From Agromyces humatus (GTDB taxonomy: Bacteria; Actinomycetota; Actinomycetes; Actinomycetales; Microbacteriaceae), in the NCBI RefSeq assembly GCF_021228295.1, contig NZ_JAJQPD010000010.1, forward strand, positions 62,001-126,000: DNA of 64,000 bases. Direction: 5' to 3'. Shown in pieces: positions 26,093-34,158 of the stretch. The notes under the pieces are model-generated. The model did not search any database. It was not told the DNA's origin and saw only the letters and a list, made by a program, of their open reading frames with translations. Made by a program: the position numbers and the translations under genes. Numbering within the stretch: position 1 is the stretch's first letter; each line of letters begins with the position of its first letter.

Positions 26093-27112
26093 TCAGCCCT
26101 TGCGCGCGCGGCTCGGCTGCACGCGCATCGGCTCACCGGGCATCTTCGGGAAGTCGGGCGGGAACGGCAGTTCACCGAGCCCGTCATCGAGGTCGCGTTG
26201 CCACCACTCGAGCACCGTGTCGATGCGGCCGGGGTGCTCGTGCATCGTCGCCCAGGGGTCGCCGTGCTCGGCCAGCCGCGCCGGGACGCTGCGAATCGTG
26301 TGCTGCCCGGGGTCGGTCGCCTCGACCTCATCCCACTCGATCGGGCACGACACGGTGGCGGTCGGAAGCGGGCGCGGGCTGTAGGCGCCCGCCATCGTGC
26401 GGTCGCGGTTCGCCTGGTTGTAGTCGATGAAGATGCGGTCGCCGCGCTCCTCCTTCCACCATTTGGTGGTGACCTCGTCGGGCATGCGTCGCTCGAGCTC
26501 GCGCCCGAGCGCGATCACCGCGTGGCGCACGTCGAGGAATTCGTGCTCGGCGTCGATCGGCGCGAAGACGTGGATGCCGCGGCTGCCCGACGTCTTCACG
26601 AACGCGGTGAGGTCGACCTCGGCGAGCAGCTCGCGAAGCGCGAGGGCGACCGGCACGGCTTCGGCGAATCCGGTGCCGGGCTGAGGATCGAGGTCGATGC
26701 GCAGCTGATCGGGGTTGTCGCTGCGCCCGGCGCGCGACGCCCACGGATGGAACACGATGGTGTTCATCTGCGCCGCCCACACGGCGGTGGCCGGCTCGTC
26801 GATGACGAGCTGCGGGTGGCTGCGCCCGCTCGGATAGGTCACCGGCACCGACCGCACCCACTCGGGTGCGCCCTTCGGCGGATTCTTCGAGAAGAACTGC
26901 TCGCCGTCGACTCCGCCCGGGAAGCGTTGCAGTGAGATCGGCCGATCGCCGTTCGCCGCGACGAACGCATCGCCGACGGCGACGAGGTACTCGGCGAGTT
27001 CGAGCTTGGTGATGCCCGTCTCGGGCCAGATCACGCGTGACGGACTCGAGATGCGCACGGTGCGATCGCCGTGCGGACCTGGGACAGTGATCTCGATCGC
27101 GTCGGCGGCCAT
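26093..27112 (-). CDS. LigD-type polymerase/primase domain protein (non-homologous end joining)
   Basis: 339 aa stand-alone archaeo-eukaryotic primase-polymerase domain. RIDLDPQPG supplies the catalytic Asp pair, VKTSGSRGIHVFAPI the nucleotide-binding Ser-Gly-x-His element and IFIDYNQANRDRT the third acidic site. In NHEJ it fills gaps at double-strand breaks. No ligase or nuclease domain is fused and no ku gene is in the window. ATG at 27112 is preceded by TAGCGT 7 nt upstream (leaderless). It ends 8 nt from the reductase stop. Confidence 0.9.
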   Translation of the reverse strand: MAADAIEITVPGPHGDRTVRISSPSRVIWPETGITKLELAEYLVAVGDAFVAANGDRPISLQRFPGGVDGEQFFSKNPPKGAPEWVRSVPVTYPSGRSHPQLVIDEPATAVWAAQMNTIVFHPWASRAGRSDNPDQLRIDLDPQPGTGFAEAVPVALALRELLAEVDLTAFVKTSGSRGIHVFAPIDAEHEFLDVRHAVIALGRELERRMPDEVTTKWWKEERGDRIFIDYNQANRDRTMAGAYSPRPLPTATVSCPIEWDEVEATDPGQHTIRSVPARLAEHGDPWATMHEHPGRIDTVLEWWQRDLDDGLGELPFPPDFPKMPGEPMRVQPSRARKG

Positions 27113-27165
27113 GCCAGCGACGCTACTCCCCTTCGTGCGCGGTGCGCAGCGACCCCGCCGCGTGC

Positions 27166-27450
27166 CTATGCGCTCGCGGGCAGCTCCGCGTAGCGACGTG
27201 CGGCGCGGGCACGTGCCTTCGCCGCCTCGACGTCGCGGTCCTTCGGCGGGGCCGTGGTGACGAGATCGTCGAGCAGGTGCTGCGTGATGTGCGCGATCTC
27301 GGCGACGGCACGTTCGAACGCCTCGGCGTTCGCCTTCGACGGTTTCGTCGACCCGCTCACCTTGCGCACGTACTGCAGCGCCGCCGCGTGCACCTCGTCG
27401 CTCGTCGCGGCCGGTTCGAAATTGTGGAGGGTGTGGATGTTCCTGCACAT
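27166..27450 (-). CDS. DUF2277 family protein
   Basis: 94 aa. The opening MCRNIHTLHNFEPAATSDE and the QYVRKVSGSTKPSKAN segment are the hallmark of DUF2277, a small soluble helical family of unknown function common in actinobacteria. The ATG is leaderless: TAGCAT (minus, 27462-27457) is 6 nt upstream. Confidence 0.88.
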   Translation of the reverse strand: MCRNIHTLHNFEPAATSDEVHAAALQYVRKVSGSTKPSKANAEAFERAVAEIAHITQHLLDDLVTTAPPKDRDVEAAKARARAARRYAELPASA

Positions 27451-27482
27451 GCCCCGATGCTAACCCCGCAACACGGGAGCCG

Positions 27483-27505
27483 GGTCGGTTCGGGGGGAAC
27501 CGACC
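27483..27505. terminator. 9-bp hairpin upstream of DUF2277 gene
   Basis: GGTCGGTTC (27483-27491) and GAACCGACC (27497-27505) pair perfectly around a five-G loop. It lies just beyond the 3' end of the EamA remnant and before the DUF2277 promoter, so it may be the former terminator of the EamA gene or an insulating element. Confidence 0.5.
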
Positions 27506-27509
27506 GCGC

Positions 27510-27839
27510 GATCGGCACGACCGCCGCGACCCAGGGTGCGGCCTCGAATCGACCGAGCGCGACCACACCGAGCCCGATGACGCCGACGAGAGCGCCGACG
27601 AGCTGCATGCGGGTCGGTCGCTCCCGCAGCGCCAGCGCACCGATGATCAGGGTGAAGATCATCTGGCATTGCAGCACGACGGCGGCGAGTCCTGCCGGCA
27701 GGCCGAGGTGCATGGCGGTGAACAGCAGCCCGAACTGCCCGGCACTCATGAACAGCCCGATGCCGATGATGACCCGCCACGGCGCGTTCGGCTTGGGCAC
27801 GAGGAACACGAGGGGCACTGCGACGAGCAGGAACCGGTC
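27510..27839 (-). pseudogene. EamA-family transporter remnant
   Basis: About 110 residues of an EamA (DMT) permease: RFLLVAVPLVFLVPKPNAPW, then GLFMSAGQFGLLFTAMHLG, LVALQCQ-like helix and RERPTRMQLVGALVGVIGLG. A complete member has ten helices and ~290 residues. Here the first helix (~35 residues) and everything after the fifth helix are missing, and the frame then runs into unrelated sequence. The 5' break is directly against the LysR remnant on the other strand. No start codon or promoter is left for it. Confidence 0.75.
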
Positions 27840-28131
27840 TCGCAGCAGGTGAAGAAGCTCGAACGCGAACTCGACGCGGTCCTGCTCGAGCGACGCGGGC
27901 GCGGCCTCGCTCGTCGAACTCGCCCGCGACGGAGTCGCCATCGCCCTGGTACCGCGTCTCGGCCGAGCTCGGCTCCCCGCCGGTGCGGTCGCCCGTCCAC
28001 TCAGCGACCACAGCCAGGTGCGCGAGGTGCGCGTCGCCTATCGCCGCTCGATGGCCGACAGTCCGGTCATCCGTCGCGCGGTGCGCCTGCTCGCCGAATC
28101 AGGCGCGCGCGCAGGCCGCACCGAACCATAG
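27837..28131 (+). pseudogene. LysR-family regulator remnant
   Basis: Two pieces of a LysR gene in different frames. The first, VSQQVKKLERELDAVLLERRG, is the recognition helix and wing of a LysR N-terminus without its first ~30 residues. The second, LVELARDGVAIALVPRL then ARPLSDHSQVREVRVAYR and a normal stop at 28131, is the C-terminus of the effector domain. About 150 residues between them are gone and the frame has shifted. It adjoins the EamA remnant, as expected for a decayed divergent LysR-EamA pair. Confidence 0.7.
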
Positions 28132-28136
28132 GCCCC

Positions 28137-28643
28137 TCACATCGCGGGGCTGCGGCGGTCGGCGACCGGACGCAACAGGAAGAGCCGGACGACACGCCCC
28201 GAATCGCGTTCGTAGTGTCGGTACCCGGGCCATTGCGACTCGATGCGCGCCCACGCCTCGTCGCGCTCGTCGTTGCCGACGAGAGTCGCCCGCACCGGCA
28301 TGCGCCGGCCACGCACCGTGATCGAGGCATCGGGGTGCGCGATCAGGTTGTAGGTCCACCCCGGATGCCGCTCCTGCGCGAACGTCGTGCCGGCGACGAT
28401 CGCCCGACCGCGGCCGTCGGCCGTGTACATCAGGTGGGTGTCACGTGGCTCTCCCGATCTCGCGCCGATCGTGTGCAGCACGAGCGACGGCACGAGCAGT
28501 CCGCTCAACTGCACGCGCCCGCCCGAGATGCGCCCGACGACCCACTCGAGCGGCGGCAGCACCACCGGCGCGAGGGCCCGGAACACGCGGGTGCGGGTCA
28601 GCGGCGCGATGACGGAGCGGACGATCTGCTGCACGGTGGGCAT
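28137..28643 (-). CDS. Nitroreductase/deazaflavin-dependent (DDN-type) oxidoreductase family protein
   Basis: 168 aa split-beta-barrel protein. LVLHTIGARSGEPRDTHLMYTADGR, AIVAGTTFAQERHPGWTYNLIAHPDASITVRGR and PGYRHYERDSGRVVRLFLLRP match the F420H2-dependent DDN group. Cofactor F420 is inferred from the family. ATG at 28643 has GAGACT 6 nt upstream. A GTG at 28697 would overlap the upstream stop as GTGA and add 18 residues; I prefer the shorter form. Confidence 0.85.
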   Translation of the reverse strand: MPTVQQIVRSVIAPLTRTRVFRALAPVVLPPLEWVVGRISGGRVQLSGLLVPSLVLHTIGARSGEPRDTHLMYTADGRGRAIVAGTTFAQERHPGWTYNLIAHPDASITVRGRRMPVRATLVGNDERDEAWARIESQWPGYRHYERDSGRVVRLFLLRPVADRRSPAM

Positions 28644-28693
28644 CCGCCCAGTCTCGTCGCCGACGAGACGCCCCGGAAGGCCCGATCTCAGGC

Positions 28694-29752
28694 TCACCCG
28701 CTTCGCGATGCCGCACGCTCGCGCTCGACCGCGGCTCGGGCATCTGCCAACTCGGCCGCCGCGATCGACGCGCGGCGCTCCGCGCGCTGCATCCGCCGGA
28801 TCGCAGCGGTCGGGGCGCCGTACCGGGCGCTCACCCGATCACGCTCATCATCGATGCCGGTCACGATGTAGGCGGCGGCGATCAGGATGACCTGAGCCGA
28901 GAGGTTGAACCACAGCAGCAGCGCGATGAGCGACCCGAACGATGCGAGCAAGGGGTTGGCGGTCGCTCCGCCCACGAAGAGGCTCGAGAGTTCCTGCAGC
29001 CCGGTGAGACCGATGCCGCCGATGACGGCGCCGCTCCACAGCGAGCGCGCACTGGGCCGAAGGCCGGACAGGATCCGGAACATGGCCGCAACGACGACCG
29101 TGTCGATCGCGAAGATCAGGACGATCGAGAGCACCCGGAGCGTGCCGTCGTACGCGGGATCACGGGTCGACACGCCGAACCAGCCGAACACAGTGTCGAC
29201 TGCCGCCGTGCCGAAGAAGGTCACGGCTGCGGTCGCGGCGAGCAGCGCCCCGAATCCGATCGCCAGCACGAGATCGCGCGCGAGGACCCAGACGAAGAAC
29301 GTCTGCTCGTCGGGAAGGTCGCCGAGGGTGCGGAACGCGATGCGCAGCGACCCGATCGCACCGATGGCCGCGCCGACGAGGCCGAGGAGCGCGAGTGCAC
29401 CGGCGATGCTGAGCGTGAGCGGCTGCACGAGATCGTCGGGGTGGATGAGCCCTTCTTCGCCGACGAGTCCCGGAATGACGGCGTCGAGGGTCTCGATGAG
29501 TGCCCGCATCGCCTCGGGGCGACCGGCGAGCCACAACCCCGCGATCGCGAAACCGAGGAACACTCCGGCGAACACCGAGAAGAGCGTGCGATACGTGATG
29601 CTGTCGGCGAGCATGGCGCCGTGGTGCTCGAGGTAGCACAGCATCGCCCGCACCGGCTTCCTCGCCAGCGCCCACGCCGTCACTCGCTCGGTCAACGCGA
29701 TGACCCCGGCGAACGGCCCACCCGGTCGCTTCTGCTTCTGATCGTCCCCCAC
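28694..29752 (-). CDS. YihY/BrkB-family membrane protein
   Basis: 352 aa with about six membrane helices. MLADSITYRTLFSVFAGVFLGF and LLWFNLSAQVILIAAAYI are the conserved first and last blocks of the YihY (once called RNase BN) family. Its role is unknown; it is possibly a transporter or envelope factor. The C-terminal ~45 residues are charged and probably coiled coil. The GTG start at 29752 is leaderless, with TAGCCT 6 nt upstream. Confidence 0.88.
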   Translation of the reverse strand: MGDDQKQKRPGGPFAGVIALTERVTAWALARKPVRAMLCYLEHHGAMLADSITYRTLFSVFAGVFLGFAIAGLWLAGRPEAMRALIETLDAVIPGLVGEEGLIHPDDLVQPLTLSIAGALALLGLVGAAIGAIGSLRIAFRTLGDLPDEQTFFVWVLARDLVLAIGFGALLAATAAVTFFGTAAVDTVFGWFGVSTRDPAYDGTLRVLSIVLIFAIDTVVVAAMFRILSGLRPSARSLWSGAVIGGIGLTGLQELSSLFVGGATANPLLASFGSLIALLLWFNLSAQVILIAAAYIVTGIDDERDRVSARYGAPTAAIRRMQRAERRASIAAAELADARAAVERERAASRSG

Positions 29753-29975
29753 CCCATCAGGCTACTGAGCCGAGTGCGGAGCTGGGCAGGTCGCCATGCT
29801 CGACGACCATCCTGACGATCGCGCGCTCACAGCGAAGTCACAGCGGACAGGGGTGTGATGCGGAACAGCAGGGCGCCGTCACCCGTTCTCCCTGATGACG
29901 CGCGAGCACTCACCGATGGTGGGTGCCCGGCGTCGAGGCGCCGCAGCCAGCGTCGCCGATGAAGGAGGAACGACC

Positions 29976-30464
29976 TTGTCAGAGGATTACCGCAAGACTC
30001 AGGAGGCGGTCGCCCGTCTCACCCCCGAGCAGTACCGAGTGACGCAGGAGGATGCGACCGAGCCCGCCTTCCGCAACCGGTACTGGAACCACCATGAGCC
30101 CGGTATCTATGTCGATGTCGTCTCGGGCCAGCCGTTGTTCGCATCGACCGACAAGTACGACAGCCGATCGGGCTGGCCGAGCTTCACTCGGCCGATCGAT
30201 GCCGACGCGGTCACCGAGAAGGTCGATCGCTCACTGTTCATGAAGCGGGTCGAGGTGCGTTCGGCGGGTGCCGACAGCCACCTCGGCCACGTCTTCGACG
30301 ACGGGCCCGCCGACGCCGGCGGCCTACGCTATTGCATGAACTCGGCCGCACTGCGATTCGTGCCGCTCGCCGAGTTCGAGGCGCAGGGGTACGCGCAGTA
30401 CCGCGACCTGTTCACGACGACGGATGCCGCGTCCGCGACATCCGAGAAGGAGGACGCATCATGA
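29976..30464 (+). CDS. msrB: Peptide methionine (R)-S-oxide reductase
   Basis: 162 aa. It repairs R-methionine sulfoxide in proteins. [20 protein letters not shown] and the catalytic RYCMNSAAL are present. The two CxxC zinc pairs are absent (for example VDVVSGQP), and the catalytic Cys is the only cysteine, so it must be recycled without an internal resolving Cys. The start is TTG at 29976, fixed by AAGGAGG at 7-nt spacing; an ATG at 29895 lacks support. It overlaps msrA as ATGA. Confidence 0.93.
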   Translation: MSEDYRKTQEAVARLTPEQYRVTQEDATEPAFRNRYWNHHEPGIYVDVVSGQPLFASTDKYDSRSGWPSFTRPIDADAVTEKVDRSLFMKRVEVRSAGADSHLGHVFDDGPADAGGLRYCMNSAALRFVPLAEFEAQGYAQYRDLFTTTDAASATSEKEDAS

Positions 30465-30982
30465 CCGACCGCACCGAGACCGCCATTCTCGCCGGCGGGT
30501 GTTTCTGGGGCATGCAGGACCTGATCCGCAAGCGCCCGGGAGTCGTTTCGACCCGCGTCGGCTACACGGGCGGGCAGAACGCGAACGCCACGTATCGCAA
30601 CCATCCCGGGCACGCCGAGGCGATCGAGATCGTCTTCGACCCCGAGCAGACGAGCTACCGCGACATGCTGGAGTTCTTCTTCCAGGTGCATGACCCGTCG
30701 ACGCTGAACCGTCAGGGCAACGACATCGGCACGAGCTACCGCTCGGCGATCTTCCCGCAGAGCGGCGAGCAGCAGGAGATCGCGCTCGATACGATCGCCG
30801 ACGTCGACGCATCGGGGCTGTGGCCCGCGAAGGTCGTCACGACGATCGAGGAGGCCGCCCCGTTCTGGGAGGCCGAGCCCGAGCACCAGGACTACCTCGA
30901 GCGCTACCCCAACGGGTACACCTGCCACTTCGTGCGGCCCGGGTGGAAGCTGCCCAGGCGCGATGCCGAGACGGTCGCGTAG
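30461..30982 (+). CDS. msrA: Peptide methionine (S)-S-oxide reductase
   Basis: 173 aa. It repairs S-methionine sulfoxide. The active site [11 protein letters not shown] holds the nucleophilic Cys at residue 14; [24 protein letters not shown] is split here across the substrate pocket. As in msrB there are few other cysteines, so thioredoxin-type recycling must be direct or use Cys near the C-terminus (YTCHF). It is translated from an ATGA overlap with msrB, giving a two-gene oxidative-repair operon closed by a strong hairpin. Confidence 0.94.
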   Translation: MTDRTETAILAGGCFWGMQDLIRKRPGVVSTRVGYTGGQNANATYRNHPGHAEAIEIVFDPEQTSYRDMLEFFFQVHDPSTLNRQGNDIGTSYRSAIFPQSGEQQEIALDTIADVDASGLWPAKVVTTIEEAAPFWEAEPEHQDYLERYPNGYTCHFVRPGWKLPRRDAETVA

Positions 30983-30997
30983 CCTCGACTGAACGAC

Positions 30998-31034
30998 GAA
31001 GGGCCGCGGTGGATGCGATCCACCGCGGCCCTTC
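30998..31034. terminator. Bidirectional 16-bp hairpin between msrA and convergent wall gene
   Basis: GAAGGGCCGCGGTGGA (30998-31013) pairs perfectly with TCCACCGCGGCCCTTC (31019-31034) over a 5-nt loop. It lies between convergent genes and has an A/T end on each side of the stem, so it can serve both. Confidence 0.85.
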
Positions 31035-31057
31035 CGCGTTCTCGTGAGCGCTCTGGC

Positions 31058-31999
31058 CTAGTACCAGCCCACCGACTCCGAGTGGTCCCACGCCCCGCAG
31101 GGGCTGCCGTAGCGGTCGGCGATGTAGCCGAGGCCCCAGGCGATCTGCGTTGCGGGGTTGGTCTGCCAGTCGCTGCCGGCCGAGGCCATCTTGTCGCCGG
31201 GCAGCGACTGCGGGATGCCGTACGCGCCGCTCGAGGGGTTCTGGGCGTAGACGTTCCAGCCCGACTCACGGTCCCAGAGGGAGACGAGGCAACCGAACTG
31301 GTCGGCGCCCCAGCCGCGCGCGGCGAGCATGTCGCGGGCGATCGCCTGCGCGCCGCTCGGGTTCGAGGGGCCTGAAGGACGTGACGTGCCCGAGGATCCC
31401 GAGTTCTGCTCGGCCTCGCCTGCGGCGGCAGCCTCGGCTGCAGCCTTCGCCGCGGCCGCGGCAGCCGCAGCGGCCTTCGCCTTCTCGGCGGCGACGCGGT
31501 CGGCTTCGGCGACGGCGGTCGTCACCTCGGCGGCATGCTCCGCGGTGACATCGGCGAGCTCGAACACCCGCTCGGGGGCGAGCAGGCGGAAGTCGCCCAG
31601 TGCCGCGACCGACGATGCGAGCTCGGTCGCGTCGGCCTTGCCCTTCGCCTTGGCGAGCGTGTCCTTGGCACCGGTCAGGGTGTCCTGCGCGTCCTTCACG
31701 GCGCGCGCCTCGAGGATGCCGGCGTGGGAGCCGAGCTGCTCGACGCGCAGGTCGGTCGCTGCGCTGAGCGCCTCGGTCGCGGCGATGCTCTCGTTCTGCG
31801 CGGCAACGGCCGACTGCAGGGCGAAGCCGCTGCCGACGAGGGCACCGACAGCGACGACGGCACCTGCGGCGATGACGGGTCCTCGGCGCCAACCGCGACG
31901 GCTGCGCAGCGCCCTGCGGGTGAGCACCGGAGTGCCCTCGGAAGGCGGGTTGGGGGTGTTGTGCTTGGGGGAATCAGGGGAAGAAGACTGGTTCTGCAT
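31058..31999 (-). CDS. Membrane-anchored lytic transglycosylase-like protein, paralogue 2
   Basis: 313 aa with the same plan as the protein at 15738: basic tail, one membrane helix (~residues 42-65), Ala/Glu stalk, here followed by a Ser/Pro/Gly linker (~205-225), then the C-terminal transglycosylase-like domain (FGCLVSLWDRESGWNVY, GIPQSLPGDKMASAGSDW, GLGYIADRYGSPCGAW). The catalytic Glu is in DRESGW. ATG at 31999 is used; a GTG 9 nt upstream is in frame. The tandem neighbour at 32195 is its closest relative in layout. Confidence 0.84.
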   Translation of the reverse strand: MQNQSSSPDSPKHNTPNPPSEGTPVLTRRALRSRRGWRRGPVIAAGAVVAVGALVGSGFALQSAVAAQNESIAATEALSAATDLRVEQLGSHAGILEARAVKDAQDTLTGAKDTLAKAKGKADATELASSVAALGDFRLLAPERVFELADVTAEHAAEVTTAVAEADRVAAEKAKAAAAAAAAAKAAAEAAAAGEAEQNSGSSGTSRPSGPSNPSGAQAIARDMLAARGWGADQFGCLVSLWDRESGWNVYAQNPSSGAYGIPQSLPGDKMASAGSDWQTNPATQIAWGLGYIADRYGSPCGAWDHSESVGWY

Positions 32000-32194
32000 A
32001 ACTTTCACGTGGCGGTTCGTGATGCTTGGCGCGCCACGATCCTTCTCTCGACGTTCCTCAGACGCGGGGGCGCCTGGGCGAAGTGGCCAGTCTGACGAGA
32101 TGTTCTGGACGAAACCTCATATATTTCTGTGAAAGTCATCCGAACCTGGTTGCGGTCGGTGCCCCCGATCGTCGAATGCCGGGCACCCGACCGT

Positions 32195-33133
32195 CTAGTA
32201 CCAGCCGTTGGCCTCGACGTGCGCCCAGGCGCCGCAGGGAGTGCTGTAGCGGCCGGCGATGTAGCCGAGTCCCCAGATGATCTGGGTGCGCGCGCTGGTC
32301 GCCCAATCGGCTCCGGCGGAGGCCATCTTCGAGCCGGGCAGCGCCTGCGGGATCCCGTACGCGCCACTCGGATTGCTGGCGTAGACGTTCCATCCCGACT
32401 CGTAGTTCCAGAGCGCCACGAGGCATCCGAACTGGGCCGGACCCCAGCCGTACTGGGCCGCCATCAGGTCTCGCGCAATCGCCTGGGCCTCGCTCGGGTT
32501 CGCCGGCGGAGCGGGCGACGACCCCGGTCCTGCACTCGACTGGTCGGGCGAGGACGGCTCGTCCTGCGCGGCGGCCGCCCGCTCGGCTTCGGCGCGCTCG
32601 GCGGCCGCGCGCTCGGCCGCCGCCTTCTCGGCCGCGGCCTTCTCGGCGGCGATGCGGTCGAACTCGGCGACCTCGGCACGCACCGTCGCGGCCTGGGCGT
32701 CGGCGATGTCGACGAGTTCGAAGATGCGTTCGGGCGCGAGCAGTTGGAACACCCGCAATGCGGCCACGGATGCCTCGAGCTCGGCGGCATCGGATTTGCC
32801 GCGTGCCGCGGCGATCGTCTCGGCGGCCCCGTCGAGGGTGATCTCGGCATCGCGGGCCGCCCGGGCGGTGAGCATGAGTCCGTGAGCGTCGAGCTGGTCG
32901 GCGGCGAGGTCGACACTCGCGGTCAGCTCCTCGGTCGCGGCGATGCGCGCGGCAGTCTCGTCCGCCGCGGTGCGCACGAGCAGCCCGGTGCCGGTGGTCG
33001 CGGCGATCCCGACGACCGCGCCGATCGCGAGCACCATCCGCCAACGATCCCCGCGCGCCCGGTTCGGTCGTGGCGCAGCCTCGCCCGCTGGTTCGGACGC
33101 GGACGTCTGGGGGTTCTGGGGGTCGTCTCGCAT
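32195..33133 (-). CDS. Membrane-anchored lytic transglycosylase-like protein, paralogue 3
   Basis: 312 aa, third copy. The membrane helix is at ~33-55 and the stalk contains a run of AEKAAAE-type heptads (~165-195). A Pro/Ser linker then leads to the domain with FGCLVALWNYESGWNVY, GIPQALPGSKMASAGADW and GLGYIAGRYSTPCGAW. The catalytic-Glu region reads NYESGW. It lies upstream of paralogue 2 on the same strand with a 195-nt gap, which points to a tandem duplication. ATG at 33133; a GTG 9 nt upstream is possible. Confidence 0.84.
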   Translation of the reverse strand: MRDDPQNPQTSASEPAGEAAPRPNRARGDRWRMVLAIGAVVGIAATTGTGLLVRTAADETAARIAATEELTASVDLAADQLDAHGLMLTARAARDAEITLDGAAETIAAARGKSDAAELEASVAALRVFQLLAPERIFELVDIADAQAATVRAEVAEFDRIAAEKAAAEKAAAERAAAERAEAERAAAAQDEPSSPDQSSAGPGSSPAPPANPSEAQAIARDLMAAQYGWGPAQFGCLVALWNYESGWNVYASNPSGAYGIPQALPGSKMASAGADWATSARTQIIWGLGYIAGRYSTPCGAWAHVEANGWY

Positions 33134-33334
33134 GTGGATCACCGTGGAATCGCGCCGCTCACGTGCCGATCGATTCCGGTCGCTCGGTCCACGAGCGCCT
33201 TCCGCTCGCGGGAGTTGCCAATATCGGCGAAAGAATAGGGAGCCTTCCTCAGGTCCGCAACCCCCGGTACAGCCGGCGTTCAGCCACCGTCCCCACCGCT
33301 CACAGCCGGCGTCGAGGCCGCGATCCGACCGTGC

Positions 33335-34129
33335 TCAGGCAGGGACGCCGAGACGGTCGAGGGCGTCCTGCACGATCGTGAGCCCGCCGAGGCCCGGCAT
33401 CCCGCTGATGCTGTCGTCCACCTTGCGCGCCGCGCGGCGCCCCTGGGGGCCGCTCATGAGGTGGGTCATGACGTGTCGCACGTCGTCGACCGAATTGATG
33501 CTCGAGCCGACCGGCGCCCAGAACCGGCTGAGCGCGAAGCGTGTCGCCTTCTGCGCCTTCGTGCTCGCCGTGAGCCGGTCGCGCGCCTGAGAGGTGTAGA
33601 ACGCGACGTGCCTGGCCTCCTGCTTCGCGATGCGGCGCAGCAGTTCGGCGAGCACCGGATGCTCCTCCAGTTCCGCCATGCGCTGGTAGGCCGTGATCGC
33701 CGACCACTCGTTCGCGGCGCCCCACGACATGTGCACGGCGACGAAGTCGGCGCCGACGAGGGAGCCGAGGACCGACTGCTTGATGGGGTCGAGCCGGTCC
33801 TTCCAGCCCAACTTGAGCCGGTTCGCCTTGAGCACGTCGTAGTCGACCGCAACGCCGTGCATCGCGAGCACTGCGGCGAGCGCCTCGCCGTGCCAGAACT
33901 CCTCGCGGTTCCACATCGTCATGAAGGCGCTGACGTCGGGCTCGCGGTGCGACGGCGTGGTCAGCAGGTCGCGGGTGTAGCAGACCGTGTGGTATTCGAC
34001 GTCGGCCATGTACCGGAGCGTGCGAAGCGAGCGCTCGGGCAGCGGGTGCCGCCGGAAGTCGTCGAGGTCGAGGTCGTCCCAGTGCACGCTGACGGACGTC
34101 GCGGTGTACCTGTCGATGTCGAACGCCAC
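33335..34129 (-). CDS. Ferritin-like diiron protein (acyl-ACP-desaturase-like)
   Basis: 264 aa, mostly helical. The helices NREEFWHGEALAAVL and AKQEARHVAFYTSQA carry two ExxH-type diiron ligand sets (EFWHGE and EARH) and MADVEYHTVCY supplies a possible further ligand. This pattern resembles bacterial type-2 (acyl-ACP) desaturases and related ferritin-like oxygenases. GTG at 34129 follows AAGGGG; an upstream ATG at 34150 is possible. It lies 29 nt after a diverged paralogue on the same strand. Confidence 0.72.
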   Translation of the reverse strand: MAFDIDRYTATSVSVHWDDLDLDDFRRHPLPERSLRTLRYMADVEYHTVCYTRDLLTTPSHREPDVSAFMTMWNREEFWHGEALAAVLAMHGVAVDYDVLKANRLKLGWKDRLDPIKQSVLGSLVGADFVAVHMSWGAANEWSAITAYQRMAELEEHPVLAELLRRIAKQEARHVAFYTSQARDRLTASTKAQKATRFALSRFWAPVGSSINSVDDVRHVMTHLMSGPQGRRAARKVDDSISGMPGLGGLTIVQDALDRLGVPA

Positions 34130-34158
34130 TGGGTCCCCTTCGGCTTGCATCCATGCAC

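Noticed and set aside
32000..32194. Possible c-di-AMP (ydaO) riboswitch before the wall-enzyme paralogues
   Set aside because: Rpf-type genes often carry this riboswitch, but I could not find its conserved GGGGGA-type elements in the gaps at 16569-16712, 32000-32194 or 33134-33334. A covariance-model search would settle it.
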